Source: Prado023 sp963747335 (GTDB lineage Bacteria; Actinomycetota; Actinomycetes; S36-B12; CAIYMF01). Taken from it: DNA of 64,000 bases. Under the pieces are notes generated by a model. That model had not been told where the DNA came from. It saw nothing but the letters and a program-made list of their open reading frames with translations, and made no database searches. A program made the translations under genes and the position numbers. The stretch lies in assembly GCA_963747335.1 (NCBI GenBank), contig CAVVEV010000010.1, positions 43,879 to 107,878 on the forward strand. Reading direction: 5' to 3'. Of this stretch, positions 44,859 through 52,776 are shown piece after piece; the stretch's first letter is position 1, and each line of letters opens with the position of its first letter.

Positions 44859-45794
44859 TCACCCCGTGAGGATCGGATGCGTCTCGAAGCGGGCCTCGAG
44901 GTCGCGGCACACGGCGTCCATGAGATCCAGGACAGTGCGGTCGAAGGTCGTGCTGGTGATCACCTGCACCCCGTGCCGGTGGCACTGCTCGACGATGTAC
45001 TCGTCCAGCTCGCGGATGGCGTCCATCCGCTGCAGGTACTCGGTGGGCTTGCGGTCCCCGTCGAGGAAGCGCTTGATGAACCGGCCCCGGTGCTCCTCGG
45101 CGCTGCCCACCGTGAGGACGTAGGTGAACATCGGGAAGTCGGCCTCCACCGACTGCAGGCCCGGCACGATGTGCACTCCGTTGATCATCACCTGCTGGCC
45201 CTCCTTGACCGATCGCCGGGCCAGGGCCACAGCCCCGTGCTGGACGATCCGCGCCTGCTCCTCGTAGGCGAACAGCAGTCGGTTGCCCGTCAAGTTGCTC
45301 TTGAGCATCTTGGCCGCGGAGAACGAGCTCTGGGAGAGCGCGGGGAACAGATCCGGGTTCAGGACGCTGCGGATGACGGCGCGCACCTGGTCGGTACTGA
45401 TCACCACCGAGATGCCCAGGCGGTCGGCCACCTCCTGGCTGATGGTCGACTTGCCCACGCCCGAGGATCCACCGACGGCCACGACCAGGGGCTGCCCGCT
45501 GGTGCGAACCCAGCGGCGGATCCGCACACGACGCTCGACATCGGTCAGCCCGTCAGCGAGCAGGACGTCACTGATCCTCGCGAACACCTCGTCGCGGCGG
45601 ACAGTGGCCTGGGGCGCCGCCGGGTCGGCCCCCGGAGGATGGGCCTCCTCGATGATCCGCACCACCCGGGCGGCCGCAAGGTCCGCCGGGTCGGACTCCA
45701 TGCCGGCCTTCATCATCCAGCGAGCGATCATGCCCAGCGAGAGCGGCACCCGACGATCGTCAAGGTCCTGCATGAACAAGGTGGCGTCCGACAC
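44859..45794 (-). CDS. 2-phosphoglycerate kinase-like P-loop protein with ATP-cone-like N-terminus
   Basis: A 311-residue protein. N-terminal residues 1-95 (RVPLSLGMIARWMMKAG...ADLAARVVRIIEE-like, then RRDEVFARISDVLL) resemble an ATP-cone. P-loop kinase domain from about 100 with GGSSGVGKSTISQEVADRLGI, then STDQVRAVIRSVL and MINGVHIVPGL. Archaeal homologues make 2,3-bisphosphoglycerate from 2-phosphoglycerate on the way to cyclic diphosphoglycerate; a bacterial role is not established. Start is GTG. No pathway partner is adjacent. Alternative: a zeta-toxin-like or general sugar-phosphate kinase. Confidence 0.78.
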   Translation of the reverse strand: MSDATLFMQDLDDRRVPLSLGMIARWMMKAGMESDPADLAAARVVRIIEEAHPPGADPAAPQATVRRDEVFARISDVLLADGLTDVERRVRIRRWVRTSGQPLVVAVGGSSGVGKSTISQEVADRLGISVVISTDQVRAVIRSVLNPDLFPALSQSSFSAAKMLKSNLTGNRLLFAYEEQARIVQHGAVALARRSVKEGQQVMINGVHIVPGLQSVEADFPMFTYVLTVGSAEEHRGRFIKRFLDGDRKPTEYLQRMDAIRELDEYIVEQCHRHGVQVITSTTFDRTVLDLMDAVCRDLEARFETHPILTG

Positions 45795-45820
45795 AGGACC
45801 AACCTACGCCGCACATCCCG

Positions 45821-45880
45821 ACCGGTGCGCTTGATCCAAGTCTCGGGCGCCACTGCGCACTTGATCCAGGTCTCGGGCAC
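45821..45880. repeat. Two 30-bp direct repeats before the IS element
   Basis: 45831-45850 and 45861-45880 are nearly identical (TTGATCCARG followed by TCTCGGGC), with exact 30-bp periodicity, and similarity extends a few bases left. They lie between the kinase-like gene and the IS left end. Origin unknown; may be a remnant of another element. Confidence 0.65.
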
Positions 45881-45948
45881 CGATACGGCCCAGGACTTGG
45901 ACCGAATCGCGATCTTGGGGCTGCACACGCCCGCGTCGGCGGGCTAGG

Positions 45949-47054
45949 TGTGATGTCCAAGGACGTTGTTCTCGACACGGGCTGAATTGACTGGATGACG
46001 AAGGCCTCCGGTTGTGAAGTGGAGCTGTCTAAGGAACCGCTTCACCAACAGGAGGCCTTCATGTCCCACGCTAACGCTGCTCTGACCCCAGTCGCACGTC
46101 TGCGCCTTGCCCGGTTGATCGTCGAAGACCGCTGGACCGTGTCGACGGCGGCGAAGATGTTCATGGTCTCCCCGCGCACTGCCCGCAAGTGGGCCGACCG
46201 GTACCGGGCTGAGGGCCGAGTTGGCATGCTCGACCGGTCCAGCCGGCCGCACTCGAGCCCGAACAAGACCCCCGAACACCTCAAGCGCCAGATCGTCCGG
46301 CTGCGGTGGCGTCGCCGCCTCGGGCCGGTCCAGATCGCCGGTGAACTGGGGATCGCGGCCAGCACCGCGCATGCGGTGTTGGTGCGCTGCCGGATCAACC
46401 GCCTGAGCTACATCGACCGGGTCACCTGTGAACCGATCCGGCGCTACGAACACTCCTACCCGGGGTCGCTGATCCACGTCGATGTGACCAAGTTCGGCAA
46501 CATCCCCGACGGCGGCGGGCACCGGTTCGTCGGCCGCCAACAAGGCAAGAAGAACCGGGCGGGCACCGCACACCGGACCGGGGTGCGTTCCAAGACCAGC
46601 GAACCGCGACTGGGCATCGGCTACGTCCACACCGTGATCGATGACCACTCCCGCGTGGCCTATGCCGAGATCTGCGCCAACGAGACCGCCGACACCGCCA
46701 TCGGGGTCCTGCGCCGAGCCGTGGCCTGGTACGCCGAACAAGGCGTCACTGTCGAACGAGTCCTGTCCGACAACGGCTCGGCCTACAAGTCCCGCGACTG
46801 GTCCAAGGCCTGCGCCGACCTAGGCATCGCCGTCAAGAAGACCCGCCCCTACCGACCCCAGACCAACGGCAAGATCGAGCGGTTCCACCGCACCCTGGCC
46901 GACGGCTGGGCCTACGCCCGCTACTACGACACCGAGGCCGCCCGCCGAGAAGCCCTACCCGGGTGGCTCCACACCTACAATCACCACCGGCACCACAGCG
47001 CCATCGGAGGCAAACCACCGATCAGCCGACTGAACAACCTGCCTGGACATCACA
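45949..47054 (+). mobile_element. IS481-family insertion sequence with 6-bp target duplication
   Basis: A 1106-bp element. Terminal inverted repeats of 23 bp begin TGTGATGTCCA at the left (45949-45971) and at the right end in reverse (47032-47054), matching at 20 of 23. The flanks repeat GCTAGG at 45943-45948 and 47055-47060, which fits the NCTAGN target and 6-bp duplication known for IS481. It encodes one full-length transposase and sits in the gap between two genes without disrupting either. Intact ends and duplication indicate a recent insertion. Confidence 0.93.
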
Positions 47055-47059
47055 GCTAG
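46061..47059 (+). CDS. IS481-family transposase
   Basis: A 332-residue DDE transposase. N-terminal helix-turn-helix domain (about 12-110, with TVSTAAKMFMVSPRTARKWADRY). Catalytic core with LIHVDVTKFG, VIDDHSRVAYAEI, RVLSDNGSAYKS and the Glu in GKIERFHRTL. The ATG at 46061 has AGGAGG about seven bases upstream; an in-frame ATG at 45995 is less likely. The last codons read past the right inverted repeat: the TAG stop (47057-47059) is supplied by the duplicated target CTAG, a feature also noted for IS481. Confidence 0.94.
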   Translation: MSHANAALTPVARLRLARLIVEDRWTVSTAAKMFMVSPRTARKWADRYRAEGRVGMLDRSSRPHSSPNKTPEHLKRQIVRLRWRRRLGPVQIAGELGIAASTAHAVLVRCRINRLSYIDRVTCEPIRRYEHSYPGSLIHVDVTKFGNIPDGGGHRFVGRQQGKKNRAGTAHRTGVRSKTSEPRLGIGYVHTVIDDHSRVAYAEICANETADTAIGVLRRAVAWYAEQGVTVERVLSDNGSAYKSRDWSKACADLGIAVKKTRPYRPQTNGKIERFHRTLADGWAYARYYDTEAARREALPGWLHTYNHHRHHSAIGGKPPISRLNNLPGHHS

Positions 47060-47082
47060 GTCGCGTTCGCCTGGCCTCGCGG

Positions 47083-48609
47083 TCAGGCTGACGCGGAGTC
47101 GATGCGCGCCAGCGTGCGGTCCCGGCCCAGGAGCTCGATCGACTCGAACAGCGGGGGCGAGACCCGCCGGCCCGTGACGGCCACCCGCAGCGATCCGAAC
47201 GCCACCTTCGGCTTGAGCCCGAGCCCGTCGATCAGGGCTGCGCGCAGGGCGACTTCGATCGCGGCTGCGTTCCACTCACCCAGGCCGGCCAGCGCAGTGC
47301 GGGCGGCGGTCAGGACGGGTGCCGAGTCTGGGCCGAGCATCCGTGCCGCGTCGTCGGGATCGCGGGTGAACGACGCCTCGTCGACGAAGAGGAATCCGAG
47401 CATCCCCACCGCCTGGCCGAGGGTCTCCATCCGCTCCTGCACCAGTGGGATCGCTGCCGCCAGCGTCTGCGTGTCCGCCCCTGACACGGGGTCGAGCATG
47501 ACGCCGTGCTCGACCAGCACGGACTGCACCCTGCGCGCCAGCTCGTCGGAGGGCAGGGCGCGCATCCAGTCGGCGTTGATCGCGGTGCACTTCTTGAGGT
47601 CGAAGCGCGCCGGGTTCGCGCTCACGCGGTCCAGGGAGAATGCCTGCGCCATCTGCTCCTTGGAGAAGAACTCGCGGTCCTCCCCCATCGACCACCCGAG
47701 CAGCGCCAGGTAGTTCAGCAGGCCCTCGGGGAGGAAGCCCTGCTCGCGGTACAGGTTCAAGCTGGACTGGGGGTCGCGCTTGGACAGCTTCTTGTTGCCC
47801 TCCCCCATCACGTAGGGCAGGTGGCCGAACCGCGGGGTGGTGCCGTCGGAGACACCGATCTCGGCCAGGGCGTCGTACAGCGCGATCTGCCGCGGTGTGC
47901 TCGAGAGCAGGTCCTCGCCACGCAGGACGTGGGTGATGCGCATCATCGCGTCGTCGACGGGGTTGACCAGCGTGTAGAGCGGCTCACCGTTGCCGCGAAC
48001 GAGGACGAAGTCCGGGACGTGCTCGGGCGCGAAGGTCACAGGACCGCGGACGAGGTCGTCCCAGGTGAGCTCGGTGCCCGGCATCCGGAAGCGCAGTGCG
48101 GGCTTGCGGCCCTCGGCGCGGAACGCCTCGACCTGCTCGGCGTCGAGGTCACGGCAGTGGCCGTCGTATCCCGGGGTGCGACCCTCCTTGCGGGCCTGCT
48201 CGCGGCGGACCTCGAGCTCCTCGGGGGTGCAGAAGCACTCGTAGGCGCGGCCAGCCGCCAGCAGGTCACGAGCGGCGTTCTGGTACACCTCGAGGCGCTG
48301 TGACTGCCGGTAGGGCGCATGAGCGCCTCCGACACCCGGGCCCTCGTCCCAGTCCAGGCCCAGCCAGGTCAGGGCGGCCAGGAGCTGCTCGTAGGACTCC
48401 TCCGAGTCTCGCGCCGAGTCGGTGTCCTCGATCCGGAACACGAACGTCCCGCCGGTGTGCCGGGCGTACGCCCAGTTGAACAGGGCTGTTCGGACCATCC
48501 CGACATGCGGGTTCCCGGTGGGCGACGGACAGAACCGGACGCGGACGGCGGCGTTGCTTGCGCGTGCGGGCAGATCAACAGGGGCAAGGACATCAAAGGG
48601 CTCAGACAT
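47083..48609 (-). CDS. gltX: Glutamyl-tRNA synthetase
   Basis: Class I aminoacyl-tRNA synthetase of 508 residues. The HIGH-type motif is in FCPSPTGNPHVGMVRTALFN (HVGM) and the KMSKS-type motif is KLSKRDP. RIEDTDSARDSEESYEQLL lies between. The C-terminal anticodon-binding region is complete. In actinobacteria this enzyme is typically non-discriminating and makes Glu-tRNA-Gln for GatCAB. It ends 24 bases from the IS target duplication, so the insertion may have separated it from its original downstream sequence. Confidence 0.97.
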   Translation of the reverse strand: MSEPFDVLAPVDLPARASNAAVRVRFCPSPTGNPHVGMVRTALFNWAYARHTGGTFVFRIEDTDSARDSEESYEQLLAALTWLGLDWDEGPGVGGAHAPYRQSQRLEVYQNAARDLLAAGRAYECFCTPEELEVRREQARKEGRTPGYDGHCRDLDAEQVEAFRAEGRKPALRFRMPGTELTWDDLVRGPVTFAPEHVPDFVLVRGNGEPLYTLVNPVDDAMMRITHVLRGEDLLSSTPRQIALYDALAEIGVSDGTTPRFGHLPYVMGEGNKKLSKRDPQSSLNLYREQGFLPEGLLNYLALLGWSMGEDREFFSKEQMAQAFSLDRVSANPARFDLKKCTAINADWMRALPSDELARRVQSVLVEHGVMLDPVSGADTQTLAAAIPLVQERMETLGQAVGMLGFLFVDEASFTRDPDDAARMLGPDSAPVLTAARTALAGLGEWNAAAIEVALRAALIDGLGLKPKVAFGSLRVAVTGRRVSPPLFESIELLGRDRTLARIDSASA

Positions 48610-48661
48610 GATGGGCGAATCCTACCGGCGCCCGTCGTGCGCTCCCCCGTCTCCTGTCGGG

Positions 48662-49426
48662 TCAGCGGACCCTGTTGACGAGGGTGCCGAGGCCGGCGAC
48701 CGTCACGGTCACCTCATCGCCGGGCGTCAGGGGGCCGACGCCGGCGGGAGTGCCGGTGAGGATCACGTCGCCGGGCAGGAGCGTCATCACCGCCGACACC
48801 GCCTCGACCAGCGCGGGCACCGAGTGGATGAGCGTGGCGGTGGACGCGGACTGCGTGACCACGCCGTTCACCTCACACTCCACCAGCACGTCGGCAGGGT
48901 CCAAGTCGGTGTCGATCCACGGTCCCAGCGGGCAGAACGTGTCGAAGCCCTTCGCGCGGGTCCACTGGCCGTCCGAGCGCTGCAGGTCGCGGGCTGTCAC
49001 GTCGTTGGCGCACGTGTAGCCCAGGATCACCGAAGCGGCCTGGTCGGCCGGCACACGCCGGCACATCCGGCCGATCACGACGGCGAGCTCGGCCTCGTAG
49101 TGCACCTCGGCTGACTCCGGCGGCAGGACGATGGGGTCGTCCGGACCGATCAGCGCCGTCGTCGGCTTGAGGAACATCAGGGGCCGCTCGGGAGGTGTGC
49201 CGCCCATCTCGGCGGCGTGGTCGGCGTAGTTCTTCCCGATGCCGATGACCTTCGACGGGATGACCGGCGCGAGCAGTCGCACCGCGTCGAGGTCGTGCAC
49301 CACGCCCGTCGTGGTGAGCGGCTCGCCGGCGACGGCGAAGGGGTGGCCGGGCAGCTCGAGGACCTCCGAGCCCTCGACCACGCCGTAGCGGACCAGCCCC
49401 TCGTGGGAGTAGCGCGCGATCCTCAT
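48662..49426 (-). CDS. Fumarylacetoacetate hydrolase (FAH) family protein
   Basis: A 254-residue protein beginning MRIARYSHEGLVRYGVVEG, with the FAH core: KVIGIGKNYADHAAEMG, MFLKPTTALIGPDDPI, the acidic metal ligands in VHYEAELAVVIG, GYTCANDVTARDLQ and GDVILTGTPAGVGPL. Such enzymes hydrolyse acylpyruvates or decarboxylate oxaloacetate. The ATG overlaps the cimA stop by four bases (ATGA), and gltX follows; cimA-FAH-gltX in one operon is common in actinobacteria. Confidence 0.93.
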   Translation of the reverse strand: MRIARYSHEGLVRYGVVEGSEVLELPGHPFAVAGEPLTTTGVVHDLDAVRLLAPVIPSKVIGIGKNYADHAAEMGGTPPERPLMFLKPTTALIGPDDPIVLPPESAEVHYEAELAVVIGRMCRRVPADQAASVILGYTCANDVTARDLQRSDGQWTRAKGFDTFCPLGPWIDTDLDPADVLVECEVNGVVTQSASTATLIHSVPALVEAVSAVMTLLPGDVILTGTPAGVGPLTPGDEVTVTVAGLGTLVNRVR

Positions 49427-51084
49427 GCCCCGGCCCCCTGAGCCGCACCCGCCACGGCACCGGTCCGTGCGCCTGCAGCCCCCTCGACGCCGTCGGGCGG
49501 GAGCACCCCGGCGCGCATCAACCCGTAGTCCACCGCGTCCACGATCGCCAGCCACGACGCCACGATCACGTTCTCGTGGACACCCACCGTCGACCAGCTG
49601 CCCTCGGCGTCGTCGGTCTGGATCAGCACCCGGGTGACCGCATCCGTGCCCTTGGCGCCGGGCACGATGCGGACCTTGTAGTCGACCAGCTCCAGCCCGG
49701 CGACCTCCGGGTAGATCTGCTCCAGGGCGGTCCGCAGGGCGTTGTCCAGGGCGTTGACCGGGCCGTTGCCCTCCCCGACCCGGACGATCCGCTGCCCGCC
49801 GGCGTGGACCTTGACGATCGCCTCCGAACCGTGGCCGTCACCGTTGACCTGCGGGGAGACGATCGTGCGCCACGACTCCACGTCGAAGTAGCGCCGCCGC
49901 TCACCGGGCAGCTCGTCACGCATGACCAGCTCGAAGGAGGCATCGGCCGCCTCGTAGGTCCACCCCTGCGACTCACGGGTCTTGACCGTCTCGACGACTC
50001 GGGCCAGTGCGGCCGGGTCCGAGGCGATGTCCACGCCGAGCTCGCGTCCCTTGAGCTCGACCGTGGCACGCCCGGCCATCTCGGTGACGAGGATCCGGGT
50101 GTCGTTGCCCACCAGCCGGGGATCGATATGGCTGTAGAGCTCCTCGTTGACCTTCAGCGCCGAGGCGTGCAGCCCCGCCTTGTGCGCGAACGACGAGACG
50201 CCCACGTACGCCTGGTGGGTGTTCGGCGGGAGGTTCGTGATGTCGGCCAGCGCATGGCTGATCCGCTTGGCCTCACGCAGGTTGCCCTCCGGCAGTGCCT
50301 TGATGCCCAGCTTCAGCTCCAGGCTCGCGACGACGGAGAACAGGTCGGCGTTGCCGGTGCGCTCGCCGTAGCCGTTGGCCGTGCACTGCACGTGGGTGAC
50401 GCCGGCCTCGACCGCGGCCAGGGTGTTGGCCACCGCACAGGACGTGTCGTCCTGGCAGTGGATCCCCAGCCGCACGCCGGAGCGCTCGCGCACATCCTCG
50501 ACCGTCCGGTAGATGCCCAGGGGCAACATCCCACCGTTGGTGTCACACATGACCCCGACGCTCGCACCGGCATCGAAGGCGGTCCTGAGCAGCGCGACCC
50601 CGTAGTCCGAGTCGTGCTTGTAGCCGTCGAAGAAGTGCTCGCAGTCGACGAACACGCGCCGGCCGTTGCGCACGAAGAAGTCCACGGTGTCGCGCACCAT
50701 CGCGAGGTTCTCCTCGTTGGTGGTGCGCAGCGCCTCCTTCACGTGACGCACGTCGGACTTGGCCACCAGGCACACCACCGGTGCCTGGGAGTCCAGCAGG
50801 GCGCGGACCTGGGCGTCGTCGGCCACGTTGATGCCGGGCTTGCGGGTCGCGCCGAACGCGACGAGCTGGGCGTTGGCCAGCTTCAGCTCGCCCGCAGCCG
50901 CGCGGGCGAAGAACTCGGTGTCCTTGGGCATGGCCCCCGGCCAGCCGCCCTCGATGAAGCCCACGCCCAGCTCGTCGAGCAGGCGTGCCACCGCCAGCTT
51001 GTCGCTGACCGAGTACGAGATGCCCTCACGCTGGGCTCCGTCGCGCAGGGTCGTGTCGAAGACGTGGAATGCGTCGCGGTCCAT
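49423..51084 (-). CDS. cimA: (R)-citramalate synthase
   Basis: Condenses pyruvate and acetyl-CoA to citramalate, opening the threonine-independent route to isoleucine. The 553 residues begin with FDTTLRDGAQREGISYS, then HCQDDTSCAVANTLAAVEAG, QCTANGYGERTGNADLFS and, in the C-terminal allosteric domain, GGQRIVRVGEGNGPVNALDNALR. This length and order match the CimA branch (DUF of 2-isopropylmalate-synthase-like proteins) rather than LeuA. GGAGGGG precedes the ATG. A transcription attenuator lies directly upstream. Confidence 0.94.
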   Translation of the reverse strand: MDRDAFHVFDTTLRDGAQREGISYSVSDKLAVARLLDELGVGFIEGGWPGAMPKDTEFFARAAAGELKLANAQLVAFGATRKPGINVADDAQVRALLDSQAPVVCLVAKSDVRHVKEALRTTNEENLAMVRDTVDFFVRNGRRVFVDCEHFFDGYKHDSDYGVALLRTAFDAGASVGVMCDTNGGMLPLGIYRTVEDVRERSGVRLGIHCQDDTSCAVANTLAAVEAGVTHVQCTANGYGERTGNADLFSVVASLELKLGIKALPEGNLREAKRISHALADITNLPPNTHQAYVGVSSFAHKAGLHASALKVNEELYSHIDPRLVGNDTRILVTEMAGRATVELKGRELGVDIASDPAALARVVETVKTRESQGWTYEAADASFELVMRDELPGERRRYFDVESWRTIVSPQVNGDGHGSEAIVKVHAGGQRIVRVGEGNGPVNALDNALRTALEQIYPEVAGLELVDYKVRIVPGAKGTDAVTRVLIQTDDAEGSWSTVGVHENVIVASWLAIVDAVDYGLMRAGVLPPDGVEGAAGARTGAVAGAAQGAGA

Positions 51085-51100
51085 GGTGCCCCTCCAACAG

Positions 51101-51165
51101 AAAACCCCCTGGCCCGAAGGCGTAGGGGGTCAGCGCGCTGCGTCTGCGTCAGACGCCAGCGCGCT
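51101..51165 (-). promoter_or_regulatory. cimA attenuator: pause hairpin plus intrinsic terminator
   Basis: In transcript order, a hairpin 51165-51132 has outer arms AGCGCGCT and inner arms GCGTCT/AGACGC, spanning the leader stop codon. It is followed at once by a terminator hairpin 51129-51105 (CCCCCT/AGGGGG with a GCC-TTCG-GGC tip) and four U residues (51104-51101). The cimA start is 17 bases further. A true U-tract is rare in this window, which strengthens the call. The competing antiterminator pairing is not evident by eye. Confidence 0.75.
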
Positions 51166-51193
51166 TGCCGATAATGATCGCCGATGCGGCCAT
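51149..51193 (-). CDS. cimA leader peptide MAASAIIIGKRAGV
   Basis: A 14-codon ORF with three consecutive isoleucine codons (ATC ATT ATC, 51178-51170) and a valine last codon, ending inside the hairpin before the cimA terminator. This is the arrangement of ribosome-mediated attenuation: scarcity of Ile-tRNA would stall the ribosome over the first hairpin arm. CATGAT at 51205-51200 is a possible -10 box that would place transcription start at the ATG, a leaderless leader peptide. Regulation of an isoleucine-pathway gene by Ile codons is coherent. Confidence 0.72.
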   Translation of the reverse strand: MAASAIIIGKRAGV

Positions 51194-51481
51194 GGCGGCA
51201 TCATGCCACGCCCGCCCCCGGGTGCGCGAGCCCCCTGGGGCCGTCCACGCACGACGGACCCGAGCGCGGCGCCCAACGCGCACGAAACGCGCGTTCCGGA
51301 TCGGTTGACGGGACCAGATCCCCGCCACCGCACACGAGTTGCGCGTTCTGACCGACCTCAAGGGTGGCTATCGGTTCACTTCTTGCGCGGTGGCAGGCAG
51401 GGAGGCGTCGCACCGACCTCAGAGTGCTCGATTCGTGTGCGCAGGCCGCCCTGAGACCGGGCGTGTCGAACCGGTCAGCGG

Positions 51482-52663
51482 TCAGCTGATCCGGTGGATC
51501 CAGCCGAACGGGTCCTCAGTGCGACCGGTCTGGATGTCGAGCAGCGCGTGGCGCAACCGCATGGTCACCGGACCGGGCTGGCCGTCGCCGACCGTCCACT
51601 GAGCGGACGCGGACTTCACCGACCCGACCGGCGTGACCACGGCTGCCGTCCCGCAGGCGAACACCTCGGAGATCTCGCCAGTGGCGTTGCCGGCCTGCCA
51701 GTCCTCGATCGAGATCCGGCCCTCCTCCGCTGGGATGCCAAGGTGTCGCGACAGCGTCAGCAGCGAGTCGCGGGTGATCCCCGGGAGCAGGGTGCCGGTC
51801 AGTGCGGGCGTCACCAGCCGCGCGGACTCGCCCGTGCCGTAGACGAACACGAGGTTCATCCCGCCCATCTCCTCGACCCAGCGCCGCTCGATCGCATCGA
51901 GCCAGACGACCTGGTCGCAGCCCTGCTCGGCGGCGTGCGCCTGGGCGATGAGCGAGGCGGCGTAGTTGCCCGAGCACTTCGCCTCGCCGGTGCCGCCGGG
52001 AGCTGCCCGGACGAACTCCGTCGACAGCCACACGCTCACCGGCCTCACCCCGCGGGGGAAGTAGGCGCCGGCTGGCGAGGCGACCAACAGGTAGGTGTAG
52101 GCGTTGGCCGGGCGCACCCCCAGGCCGATCTCGGTGGCGAACTCGAAGGGCCGCAGGTAGAGGCTCTTCTCCGGGTCGTCGGCCACCCAGGCGGCATCCG
52201 CGCGCACCAGGGCCTCGACCGAGCCGAGGAAGAGGTCCTCCGGCAGCTCGGCCATGGCCAGCCTCCGGGCGCTGCGGGCGAACCGGGCGGCGTTGGCCTC
52301 CGGGCGGAACGCGTTGAGCGACCCGTCCGGATGCCGGTAGGCCTTGAGCCCCTCGAAGATGGACTGCCCGTAGTGGATGAACATGCTGTCGGGGTCCAGG
52401 GGCAGCGGCGCGTAGTCGACGAGCTCGGGCTCGCCCCAGCCGCGGTCCGCCGACCAGTCGACGCGCACCATGTGGTCGGTGAAGTACCGCCCGAACCCCG
52501 GGTCGGCGAGGATCGCCTCCCGCTGCGCGGCGGGGCGCACGACACCGCTGCTGCGGTCGGCCACCTTCGCGGCCCCTCGCTCGGTCACCGGGTACAGGTC
52601 GATCCCGTCGGCCGACATCTCGGCGGCGGTGCGGTACCAGGGGGCGGCGGCTTCGGCGGTCAT
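51482..52663 (-). CDS. ilvE: Branched-chain amino acid aminotransferase
   Basis: Fold-type IV PLP enzyme performing the last step of Ile, Leu and Val synthesis. The 393 residues show HYGQSIFEGLKAYRHPDGS, RPFEFATEIGLGVRP, the PLP lysine in GEAKCSGNYAASLIAQ, EEMGGMNLVFVYG and FACGTAAVVTPVGSVK. ATG 52663 (MTAEAAAPWY) was preferred over an in-frame upstream codon. Co-directional with cimA downstream and leuB upstream, but separated by gaps of about 290 and 110 bp. Confidence 0.96.
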   Translation of the reverse strand: MTAEAAAPWYRTAAEMSADGIDLYPVTERGAAKVADRSSGVVRPAAQREAILADPGFGRYFTDHMVRVDWSADRGWGEPELVDYAPLPLDPDSMFIHYGQSIFEGLKAYRHPDGSLNAFRPEANAARFARSARRLAMAELPEDLFLGSVEALVRADAAWVADDPEKSLYLRPFEFATEIGLGVRPANAYTYLLVASPAGAYFPRGVRPVSVWLSTEFVRAAPGGTGEAKCSGNYAASLIAQAHAAEQGCDQVVWLDAIERRWVEEMGGMNLVFVYGTGESARLVTPALTGTLLPGITRDSLLTLSRHLGIPAEEGRISIEDWQAGNATGEISEVFACGTAAVVTPVGSVKSASAQWTVGDGQPGPVTMRLRHALLDIQTGRTEDPFGWIHRIS

Positions 52664-52776
52664 GGGCCGAAGTATCGCTGATCCCAGCATCCGGTCGCGA
52701 GAGGTTCCGGATACTGGACCGCTACTGGACGCGCCGAGCGTTGGCCGCGCACATTCTCCGGCGCCCGGGCAGGCGA

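Noticed and set aside
51201..51413. Short minus-strand ORFs upstream of the cimA leader
   Set aside because: They overlap in several frames, lack ribosome binding sites and show no amino-acid codon run; the 14-codon Ile leader is the better candidate.
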